Below, piece after piece: positions 14,538 through 21,555 of a stretch of DNA of 35,192 bases. The DNA comes from Deinococcus sp. Arct2-2. GTDB lineage: Bacteria; Deinococcota; Deinococci; Deinococcales; Deinococcaceae. The notes beneath the pieces were generated by a model. That model had not been told where the DNA came from. It was given only the letters and a program-made list of their open reading frames with translations, and searched no databases. Every line of letters starts with the position of its first letter. Position 1 is the first letter of the stretch. Location of the stretch: the NCBI RefSeq assembly GCF_004801315.1, contig NZ_SSNW01000062.1:1-35192 (forward strand), in the 5' to 3' direction. The position numbers and the translations under genes are program-made.

Positions 14538-14799
14538 AGCATGCTTGAAGGGCCAGCACAAGAGGTCTTCCTGGCCCTCAACTGCAGGGATTCATCTGGG
14601 ACAACGCGCCGCTCCTGTGCCAAACGCCCGAACCCTACATTTCTATCCCGATTCTCGCACCAGCGTTTCGGCCACGACCAGAAGACACACTCAAAGGTAT
14701 GCGTTCGCATCGTCCTGTAAAACCTGAGCTATTTCTGATTTTATCTTGCGCTTGGTCATCCCCCTGTTACCTGTCCCCCTCGTCTGCTGGCTGGGGCAG

Positions 14800-15807
14800 T
14801 TAGCGCCAGCGAATCCAGAACAGACTGCCTCCTTGAGGCCTCTTCTCAACGCCCACTGTGCCGCCGTGGGCCTGGATGATCGCGCGGACGACGGCCAGTC
14901 CCAAGCCCTGACCTGACCGCCTTGTCCCAGGGGCCCGGTAAAAGCGCTCAAACACTTGATTCGCCTGCTCAGAGGTCATGCCCGGCCCAGAATCCTGAAT
15001 CTCAATGCAGACCTCGCCTCCGGCTTCGCTTAATTTCACCTCCACTTGTCCGCCTGTGGGCGTGTACTTCAAGGCGTTGTCCAGCAGTGCCCCCAGTACC
15101 TGCTGCATCCGTGCCACGTCCAGCACGGCTTCTACGGGCTGGAGCTGGGTGAAGATGTGGATCTGGGCCTGGCTCGCCCGGACAGAGAGGCTATCCACTG
15201 TTTTCTTGATGAGCTGCGAGAGCTCGGTGCGTTCTAAGCTCAACGTTAATTGCCCGGCATCTGCGAGGCTGAGCGTTCTGAGATCATCGACCAAGCGCTC
15301 CAGGAGGCGGGCATATGTGAGCAGCAATTCAAGCTCTGCTGCATCAGCCACCAGAACCCCGTCACGGAGCCCTTCCAAACGGCCGCATAGAACCGTGAGC
15401 GGGGTACGGAGTTCATGGGCAATTGTCGCCGCCGCCCCGCGGCGTTCAGCTTCCAAGTGTTGAAGGGCTGAAGCGAGCTGGTTGACGTCTTCCACCACCT
15501 GCTGCGTCTCCTGGGCGCGGCTCAGCAGGCCTCCGGGAGGCGGAATCCGCACCTCGAAGGCTCCCCTGGCCAGCCGCCCGGCGGCCCGCGACACCTCTTC
15601 CAGGGGCCGGGCCACGCTTTTGGCCAGCCATAATGCCGCGCTGAGGCTTCCGGCCACTGCAGCGAGTAAGGCAAAGAGGAACGCGACCCCCGCATCTTCT
15701 CCTGCCCCGGGCCGGTCGGCCACAAAGGCCGCCCCCAGCAGCAACAGGAACGTGAGCAGGACGTATCCAATCAACGCGCTCCACACCCGTACCCAGAGCC
15801 GGGTCAC
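14800..15807 (-). CDS. Sensor histidine kinase (BaeS/HAMP type)
   Basis: A protein of 335 residues. Two membrane helices (about 9-29 and 40-62) flank only a short acidic loop, so the sensor part is small. A HAMP domain follows (to about 115), then the H-box TIAHELRTPLTVL with phospho-acceptor His131, the N-box LLDNALKYTP (Asn245), the G1 box DSGPGM near 272 and the G2 box GQGLGLAV near 302. The GTG at 15807 overlaps the stop of the response-regulator gene (GTGA) and is preferred; a GTG at 15816 is also open. With the regulator gene it forms a two-component system. The short sensor loop suggests envelope or membrane sensing; the signal is unknown. Confidence 0.93.
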   Translation of the reverse strand: MTRLWVRVWSALIGYVLLTFLLLLGAAFVADRPGAGEDAGVAFLFALLAAVAGSLSAALWLAKSVARPLEEVSRAAGRLARGAFEVRIPPPGGLLSRAQETQQVVEDVNQLASALQHLEAERRGAAATIAHELRTPLTVLCGRLEGLRDGVLVADAAELELLLTYARLLERLVDDLRTLSLADAGQLTLSLERTELSQLIKKTVDSLSVRASQAQIHIFTQLQPVEAVLDVARMQQVLGALLDNALKYTPTGGQVEVKLSEAGGEVCIEIQDSGPGMTSEQANQVFERFYRAPGTRRSGQGLGLAVVRAIIQAHGGTVGVEKRPQGGSLFWIRWR

Positions 15808-16505
15808 GGCACCCACAGCCGGTACCCGACGCCACGAACCGTTTCCAGCAGACCCGGCAGGCCCGCCTGATCCAGCTTCTTGCGGACATTGCCCAGATGG
15901 GCGTCCACCACCCGTTCCAATGCTTCTGACTCCGGCAGGCAGGCGGCGAACAACTCTGACCGGGCGAAGGTTCGGTTGGGATGGCGGGCCAAGTGTTCGA
16001 GCAGGCGGTACTCGCTCAGCGTCAGCTCCAGCCGTTGACCGTGAACCCGGGCCACCATCCCAACGGGATCCACCTCCAAGGCCCCCAGCCTGAACACGGC
16101 CGGGAGCGGCCCAGCGGCCAGCGTGCGCCGCAGCACCGCCTTGACCCGCGCCACCACTTCCAATGGGCCAAACGGTTTGACCACATAATCGTCGGCCCCC
16201 AGCCGCAGGCCAAGGAGTTTCTCCAGATCTTCCGCCATCGCGGTGACCAGAATGACCGGCGTCTGGCCCAGCGAGCCGCTCTGATCCCGGATGCGCCGCA
16301 GCACTTCAAATCCATCGATATCGGGGAGGTTGACGTCGAGCAGCACCAGCTCCGGTCGGTTGGCCCGGTGTAGGGTCAGTGCCCGTGTCCCCGTACCCGC
16401 CACATCGGTGCGGAAGCCGTCCCGCTTGAGATAAGCCTCTAGGAGGCTGGCAATGGCAGGCTCGTCTTCGACAATCAGAATCAGAGGGTGCGGTGGAAAA
16501 GCCAT
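15804..16505 (-). CDS. OmpR/PhoB-type response regulator
   Basis: A protein of 233 residues: a receiver domain with acidic pocket EDE (13-15), phospho-acceptor Asp57 (LVLLDVNLPDIDG) and Lys110 (VVKPFG), then a winged-helix DNA-binding domain (LEVDPVGMVARVHGQRLELT, LSEYRLLEHLARHPNRTFAR, HLGNVRKKL). The ATG at 16505 starts exactly where the receiver fold begins; the open frame upstream has no family sequence. It precedes its kinase with a 4-bp overlap and is divergent from the CPBP protease gene, a possible target. Confidence 0.94.
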   Translation of the reverse strand: MAFPPHPLILIVEDEPAIASLLEAYLKRDGFRTDVAGTGTRALTLHRANRPELVLLDVNLPDIDGFEVLRRIRDQSGSLGQTPVILVTAMAEDLEKLLGLRLGADDYVVKPFGPLEVVARVKAVLRRTLAAGPLPAVFRLGALEVDPVGMVARVHGQRLELTLSEYRLLEHLARHPNRTFARSELFAACLPESEALERVVDAHLGNVRKKLDQAGLPGLLETVRGVGYRLWVP

Positions 16506-16708
16506 GCCCCAAGGTAGCCGGAGTTGGAGCAGACTCAGGCGGGAGCTTGACCAGATTCGCCGAAGAGCAGATGAGTGCCGCAGGCCAGAGGGCCAAGAAT
16601 GCGGCTCGGTTGGACGTGTCCAAGCCTCTTTTCTTCTTCGCACCCTCTTCGTCAGACTCGGCGGAAGCCTCAGCAACGGGAGAGCACAGTGGGGCACGGA
16701 GGTCACCC

Positions 16709-17782
16709 ATGCTGATTCGTGCTCGTTCCGTGCTCGCCCGTCACCCCTTCCGCTGGTTTTACGGCCTGTCGCTGCTGCTGTCTCTCTTGCTGCTCGTCCC
16801 TTTTTTACTGTTTGCAGCAGATGAACGCATCGCAGAGGGTTTTGCCAGATCAGGCCTGGCGTACCGAACAGATCTCATCACGGCGGCCCGCGTGATCTGG
16901 GCTGTTCCCGCCACACTTCCCGGCTTCTTGCTCGCCTTCAGCCAGATCCTTGCTCCAGACATCATGGCCTTCGTGGTTGTGGCGCTGGTGTTCGGCCGCT
17001 CAGGAGTCCGCCGCTTGGCTGGGGGTTACCGCCTCTGGAACCCCTCTGTCCCTTGGCGGCGCGGGGCGACCGTGTGGCTCCATTGCATTTTCACCTTCGT
17101 CGGACTGTCATTGATCACCGCGCTGCTTCACTCGGTTCTTCTCCCCACGGCGCAGTTCGAGTGGAGTCCGCCCCACCTCACGCTCTCATTTCTGGGCACC
17201 CTGCTGGTGGCGATGTTCCTCGATATTGGGGGCATCGCTGAGGAAACGGGCTGGCGCGGCTTTGCGCTGCCGTACCTTCAATCCAGATTCACGCCGCTGC
17301 GGGCCACCTTGATTCTGGGCACTTTGTGGGGGCTCTGGCATCTCCCGCTCAAGGCCGACTGGCTGTCGATAGGTGTGGGCCACGCCGTGCTGATGCTCCT
17401 CCTGTTTACCCTGCGGCTGACCCTGCTGTCGGTGATCATGAGCTACTTCTACAACCGATTGGGCGGCAGTACGCTCATTGCGATTGCCATGCATGGCCTG
17501 CACAACGACTCGGTTCAGTTGCAGGGGATCGTTGACTTCGACCAGTTGCCGGTTGGGCAGCAGTTCACGGTCGAGGGGGCTTTGACATTGCCAATTGCAG
17601 CGGTGGCGGCCTATCTGATCTGGCGCACCCGGTCTCAGCTCGCCTATTCTCCAAAGGAGGTTCCGCCCGAGTTCACAGGAAACGAGGCTCTACAAGCACA
17701 GACACCCTCCAGCGGCGCACATGTCGATCTTGCGCATGACAGCCACAGCATAGAGGCAAGCCACAGTAGAAAAGGCTCTTGA
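16709..17782 (+). CDS. CPBP-family intramembrane metalloprotease (CAAX-like)
   Basis: A protein of 357 residues with about eight hydrophobic segments and the three CPBP motifs: EETGWRGF (Glu178, Glu179), a histidine in WHLPL (His211), and HGLHN (His262, His265, Asn266). These residues form the metal site of the Rce1-like glutamate intramembrane proteases. In bacteria such proteins are linked to bacteriocin self-protection and membrane-protein processing. The start at 16709 has GGAGGT 8 nt upstream. Divergent from the two-component system, 203 bp away, it may be controlled by that system. The last 50 residues are polar and not conserved. Confidence 0.88.
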   Translation: MLIRARSVLARHPFRWFYGLSLLLSLLLLVPFLLFAADERIAEGFARSGLAYRTDLITAARVIWAVPATLPGFLLAFSQILAPDIMAFVVVALVFGRSGVRRLAGGYRLWNPSVPWRRGATVWLHCIFTFVGLSLITALLHSVLLPTAQFEWSPPHLTLSFLGTLLVAMFLDIGGIAEETGWRGFALPYLQSRFTPLRATLILGTLWGLWHLPLKADWLSIGVGHAVLMLLLFTLRLTLLSVIMSYFYNRLGGSTLIAIAMHGLHNDSVQLQGIVDFDQLPVGQQFTVEGALTLPIAAVAAYLIWRTRSQLAYSPKEVPPEFTGNEALQAQTPSSGAHVDLAHDSHSIEASHSRKGS

Positions 17783-17833
17783 TGGCCTCTCAGAGCCTCC
17801 CCTCCTCTTGGTGCCTTACCCAAAATCTTGTGG

Positions 17834-17872
17834 TATAATTCTGTTGACAGCGTAATATACCCTCTCTATTCT
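17834..17872 (+). promoter_or_regulatory. SRAP gene promoter
   Basis: TTGACA (17844-17849), a 17-bp spacer and TATTCT (17867-17872) form a near-consensus promoter with a 23-nt leader after the -10 box. A TATAAT hexamer with an upstream TG lies at 17834-17839, overlapping the -35 region, and may be a second promoter. Confidence 0.75.
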
Positions 17873-17895
17873 GCGTACTCCCTAGGAGGATTCTC

Positions 17896-18492
17896 ATGTG
17901 CGGCCGCATTGAACTCACCCTGACCCAAGGCATGCAAGACACCCTGCACACCCTCTTCCAGATCGACCCCTCCTGGCCCACTCACCCTGAGATCAGCCCG
18001 ACCCAACAGGCCCAGTTCCTCACGCATGGGGCTGCCTGGACGGTTCAGAGCGGGCGGTGGGGCCTGATCCCCCCTGGCATGGAACTGCCCGCCGCGAAAA
18101 AGTACGCCACCTTCAATGCCCGTGCAGAAACGATGGACCGGAGCCCCTCGTTCAAAGCCGCGTTCAAGAGCGGTGGCCGCTGCGTCCTCCCATTAAGTGC
18201 TTTTTTCGAGTGGCCCAAGAAGAGTAAGGTTCGTATTGCGCGGCCGGACGACAAACCGCTGCTGGTGGCGGGGTTGTGGTCTGCCCAGCCTTCAGAAGAC
18301 GGGGAACGCCTGAGCTGCACGGTCGTTACCCGCCCCCCCACGGCTGATCTGACAGAGGTGCATGACCGGATGCCGGCGCTGCTGCTGACCAAGGATCTCG
18401 GCGCGTGGCTGAATGCGGCTGCTTCAGAAGCCAAAGCTGTGGCTCTGGGCAGTTGGCAACCCGGCCTGGTCACCGTCACCCCCACTTCTTGA
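17896..18492 (+). CDS. SRAP domain protein (HMCES/YedK family)
   Basis: A protein of 198 residues of the SOS response-associated peptidase family. The Met is followed by Cys2 (MCGR), which in the family forms a stable thiazolidine link with abasic sites in single-stranded DNA after removal of Met1. Other active-site residues are present: Asn74 and Arg76 (FNARAET), Glu105 (FFEW) and His156 (HDRMP). A strong AGGAGG site precedes the ATG, and the promoter is close to consensus. No damage-response palindrome of the TTATG-N7-CATAA kind is seen. An endonuclease III-like gene lies 1.3 kb away. Confidence 0.95.
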   Translation: MCGRIELTLTQGMQDTLHTLFQIDPSWPTHPEISPTQQAQFLTHGAAWTVQSGRWGLIPPGMELPAAKKYATFNARAETMDRSPSFKAAFKSGGRCVLPLSAFFEWPKKSKVRIARPDDKPLLVAGLWSAQPSEDGERLSCTVVTRPPTADLTEVHDRMPALLLTKDLGAWLNAAASEAKAVALGSWQPGLVTVTPTS

Positions 18493-18516
18493 CTGGCCTT
18501 CCCGCGCCTCACGCCT

Positions 18517-18798
18517 TCAAGACGCCCGGCCTGAACGAGGGATACGCTCTGCCCAACACCCTTCCGCAGGTGGGGTAGCATTGCCTTCCACCGGCGTAAA
18601 ACTCAGAATCAGGTACGGCATCTGTTCGGGGAGATCCGGCTGAGCCGCTCGGCGCCCGGCATAACAGGCCAGTGCCAAGTGGTGCACCCCTTGCGTCATC
18701 GGCCCAATCCATAGTGAACCGGTGTACCTGACCGTCGAGCGCGTGCCGTCTTCCCAACGCAACACCACCTGCCATTGAGGAAGTGAAGGCGCTGTCAT
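18517..18798 (-). CDS. Small hypothetical protein
   Basis: A protein of 93 residues, convergent with the SRAP gene. The N-terminal half (PQWQVVLRWEDGTRSTVRYT then WIGPMTQGVHHLALACYAGR) has good coding character and could be a small beta-sheet domain; the C-terminus is polar. The ATG at 18798 has GGAGTG just upstream. I recognise no family. Confidence 0.5.
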   Translation of the reverse strand: MTAPSLPQWQVVLRWEDGTRSTVRYTGSLWIGPMTQGVHHLALACYAGRRAAQPDLPEQMPYLILSFTPVEGNATPPAEGCWAERIPRSGRAS

Positions 18799-18922
18799 CA
18801 CTCCAGTTTGCCTCATGACAGCGGGTCATGCGGCGGGGTTGCCCTAAGACCTTCCAAGCCAACCAGATGTACGCACCCGCAGCGTTTTGAAACTACCGAC
18901 CCCACCGGGGGTGCTGGGTGTC

Positions 18923-19768
18923 TCAGTCCGTCGGCACCGCGTCGTCCTCGCGCTCCTGGCCCAGCCAAGCGTGCAGCACCTGCGCGGCCCGTTCCTCCTG
19001 ATCGGCGTTACCGGGCAGATACTCGGTGAGGCCGCCGCCCACCACTTCAAACCGGGCATGCAGATCCCTCAGCAGGCTCAGGAGCGCCCGCAACGTCAGG
19101 CCGCCGGGCGTAGGCCACCCCACTGCCGAGAATTCGGTGGGATCAAGCACGTCGAGATCGAGATGCACATACAGCTTCCGCGCGCCCCGCTGGGTCAGGA
19201 CGTCTCCCAGGACGGTCGGCTGCGCGTTCAGGGTCGCCGCCGCGACAGGGATCCAGCCCTGGGCGTCCACGTACACCTGTTCGGGTGGGTCAAGCTCACG
19301 CACGCCAGCCAGGACGACTTGTGAAGGGCGCAGGGTGGACGGTAGAGACGACACAACCTCCGCGTCGCCCTCCCCCAGCAGGTGACGCAGGGGCATGCCG
19401 TGGAACGTGCCACTTGGAGAAGAGGCCGGAGTGTTGAGGTCACCGTGGGCGTCTAGCCAGACCAGCGTCAGTTCCGGGCCGTGCCGCGCGTTCACCGTGG
19501 CTATCGGTGCGAGTTCGGCAGCGCAGTCTCCGCCGAGGGTGAACAGTCGCGTGGGCGGCCCAGCCGCCAGCAGGGCCAACACCGCCCCGAATTGACTGAG
19601 CAGGGGGACGCGTCCCAGGATGCCCTCTTGCACAGTCAATCCCCCTGAGACGGTGAGGGGCACTTCCTGCCACGAGAGGTCAGGCGCGAGTTGCGCGAGG
19701 CGGCGCGCACCTTGGGCCAGCGCGGGGAGGTCGCCCGCACCTTGCCACTGGGGGAACAACAGGTACAT
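18923..19768 (-). CDS. Arginase/agmatinase/formiminoglutamase family protein
   Basis: A protein of 281 residues of the ureohydrolase fold with three metal-site motifs: GGDC (79-82), WLDAHGDLNTP (105-114) and HLDLDVLDP (202-210). The Asp-Ala-His-x-Asp and Asp-x-Asp ligands of the two manganese ions are present. The first motif, however, has Cys where arginase normally has His (GGDH). A Cys form occurs in a divergent subgroup, so the substrate may not be arginine. No clear Shine-Dalgarno site precedes the ATG at 19768. It follows the endonuclease III-like gene by 63 bp on the same strand. Confidence 0.85.
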   Translation of the reverse strand: MYLLFPQWQGAGDLPALAQGARRLAQLAPDLSWQEVPLTVSGGLTVQEGILGRVPLLSQFGAVLALLAAGPPTRLFTLGGDCAAELAPIATVNARHGPELTLVWLDAHGDLNTPASSPSGTFHGMPLRHLLGEGDAEVVSSLPSTLRPSQVVLAGVRELDPPEQVYVDAQGWIPVAAATLNAQPTVLGDVLTQRGARKLYVHLDLDVLDPTEFSAVGWPTPGGLTLRALLSLLRDLHARFEVVGGGLTEYLPGNADQEERAAQVLHAWLGQEREDDAVPTD

Positions 19769-19831
19769 AGGTCATTATTCCATATCGTTGGTGAAGCGCG
19801 GGCCGCGCTGGGGCGCCCCACACGGCTGTAG

Positions 19832-20550
19832 TCAAGCGTCGGCCCCCAGGACAGGGCCGATTTGCTCGCCGTTCGCCAAGGCACTGGGGTACAGGTCGGC
19901 CAAGACGCATGACGAACAGAGGGGGTGAACCGCGCGGCACGTCACTTCACCGTAAACAATGGCGTTGAGATGAACTTCGTAGTGCGCCTGCCAGGTGGCG
20001 GGCAAATGACGCTCGAGCCACACCTCCGCGTCAACCGCTTTCGAGGCCGCCGACACGTAGCCCAACCGCTGCGCGAGGCGGTGAAGATGGGTGTCGACCG
20101 GCTGCGCTGGATGCTGGAGATAGGACAGCAGCACACAGCTCGCTCTCTTGGGCCCTACCTCCGGGAAGGACAGGAGGTACTGCCGGGCCTGCGCCGCCGT
20201 CCAGCGGCGCAAAAAGCTCAAAGAACATGGCCGTGCTCTTCGAGCAGCCGGATCAGGGCGCGGTGAATGTACGACGCTTTCGAGCGGGCGAGGTTGCCCC
20301 GCGCGCCTTCGAGCGTCTGCTGAATGCCGGCCTGACCCGCATCGACGGCGAGGTGCCACTCCGGATCGGCCGCCCGGAACGCCAGCGACATGCGCTGCGT
20401 GGCGGCCACAGGACTCTGCTGCGAAAGGATCGTCTCCACCAGGCCGTACAGGGGCTTAGACTCTGGCCCGGCCACCACGCCCAGGTCGTCATTGAACACG
20501 TTGGGCAGCTCGGCGGCGTGGCCGTACCTCGTTTTGAGACGTTGAGCCAC
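19832..20550 (-). pseudogene. Endonuclease III-like HhH-GPD glycosylase, frameshifted
   Basis: Two overlapping frames make one protein of the endonuclease III superfamily. The first has LYGLVETILSQQSPVAATQR (the fold start) and ends at a stop at 20218. The second resumes SLSFLRRWTAAQARQYLLSF, then PEVGPKRASCVLL (the helix-hairpin-helix with the catalytic-type Lys) and PVDTHLHRLAQRLGY (catalytic-type Asp). The switch is near TTCTTTGAGC (20215-20225). The C-terminus has the iron-sulphur motif as C-x6-C-x2-C, but the fourth cysteine, expected five residues later, is Tyr. The protein would cleave at oxidised bases if intact. The frameshift may be a sequencing error. Confidence 0.75.
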
Positions 20551-20643
20551 CTGCGTGAGGTGTCCCCCCCTGGGTGAGACGGCCCGGTCATCCGTCTGCC
20601 TCTGCTGGCTGAAGGCGGCCCCGCTGTGCCAGGCGCAGCATGA

Positions 20644-20886
20644 TCAGTGGTAGCGCTCAGCGAGGACGCCCTGACGAACCAGACCCTGGGCGACGGCGCT
20701 CTGCGCCGCTTCAAAGGTGCTGAGCTCGGCCGCGTCGGGCAGCGCGGGAATACAGACGACTTCGCCGAGCAGCAGGCCAGCGAGTGAGCCGTCCACCAGC
20801 GCCAACGGATCCATCACCATCTGCGGCGGAATCCGGCCCAGGTCAGTCCCGGAATGGTCATGAAACTCCGTGCGAATCCGGCCGAT
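20644..20886 (-). pseudogene. Short-chain dehydrogenase, C-terminal piece (inverted)
   Basis: About 80 codons on the minus strand read GRIRTEFHDHSGTDLGRIPP, then a segment LALVDGSLAGLLLGEVVCIP ALPDAA, ending GVLAERYH before a stop at 20644-20646. This is the C-terminal part of the short-chain dehydrogenase family whose N-terminal part lies next door on the other strand (from 20886). The piece has no start codon of its own and begins where the other begins. Confidence 0.65.
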
Positions 20887-21329
20887 TTCCGACCGCCCTC
20901 ATCACCGGCGCTTCCCCTGGCATCGGCGCAGCCTTCGCGCGGCGCCTGGCCCAGCAGGGCAGCGCCCTGATCCTGACGGCCCGCCGTAAAGACCGCCTTG
21001 AAGCGCTGGCAGAGCTCCTCCAGCACGAGTACCACATTCAGGTGGAGGTCTTGGATGCTGACCTGGCCTCGCCTGACGGCGTGAACGCTGCCGCCCAACG
21101 TCTCACTGCCGCCCCGGTCGATCTCCTCGTGAACAATGCGGGCCTGGGCATCTACCGCCCCCTGGCAGACACCAGCGAGGCCAAGCTGATGAGCAGGCTT
21201 CAGCCGAATGTGGTGGCGCTGGCCCGGCTCACGCACGCGGCCCTGCCTGAGATGATCCGGCGGGGATCGGGAACGGTCATCAATGTGGCGTCCGGTCTGG
21301 CCTTCAACCCGAGTGCCACCCGCGCCACG
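20886..21329 (+). pseudogene. Short-chain dehydrogenase, N-terminal piece
   Basis: Starting at PTALITGASPGIGAAFARRL (Rossmann TGxxxGIG motif), then VDLLVNNAGLGIYRPLADTS (NNAG motif) and RGSGTVINVASGLAFNPSAT, the frame breaks after RAT at 21329, right where the catalytic YxxxK motif should follow. No start codon in a suitable place precedes it. The remaining open frame to the stop at 21363-21365 is unrelated. With the inverted C-terminal piece at 20644-20886 it shows that one dehydrogenase gene was broken, partly inverted and lost about 40-50 central residues, including the catalytic Tyr and Lys. It cannot be active. Confidence 0.8.
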
Positions 21330-21555
21330 CCAACAAACTGGACTGCGTTAACCATCCAGCCGTGACCCGCGTCGCGCTCGAACGCGGGTTGGTTCAGTGG
21401 CCTCCCGCGCCTCCCCCAAGCTCTTTGCAGGGTCAGGCCCCCCTGGGCGGAGGCCAATAACAGTGGAGGTTCGGAGTTGACCAACACTTGGCGTTTTGCT
21501 CCGTTGGGTCGGTAAGGAAGCGGACAGGCCAGGACACTTACAGTAGCTCCACCCT

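Noticed and set aside
17840..17900. Radiation/desiccation response motif before the SRAP gene
   Set aside because: The bases near the promoter do not form the TTATG-N7-CATAA palindrome.
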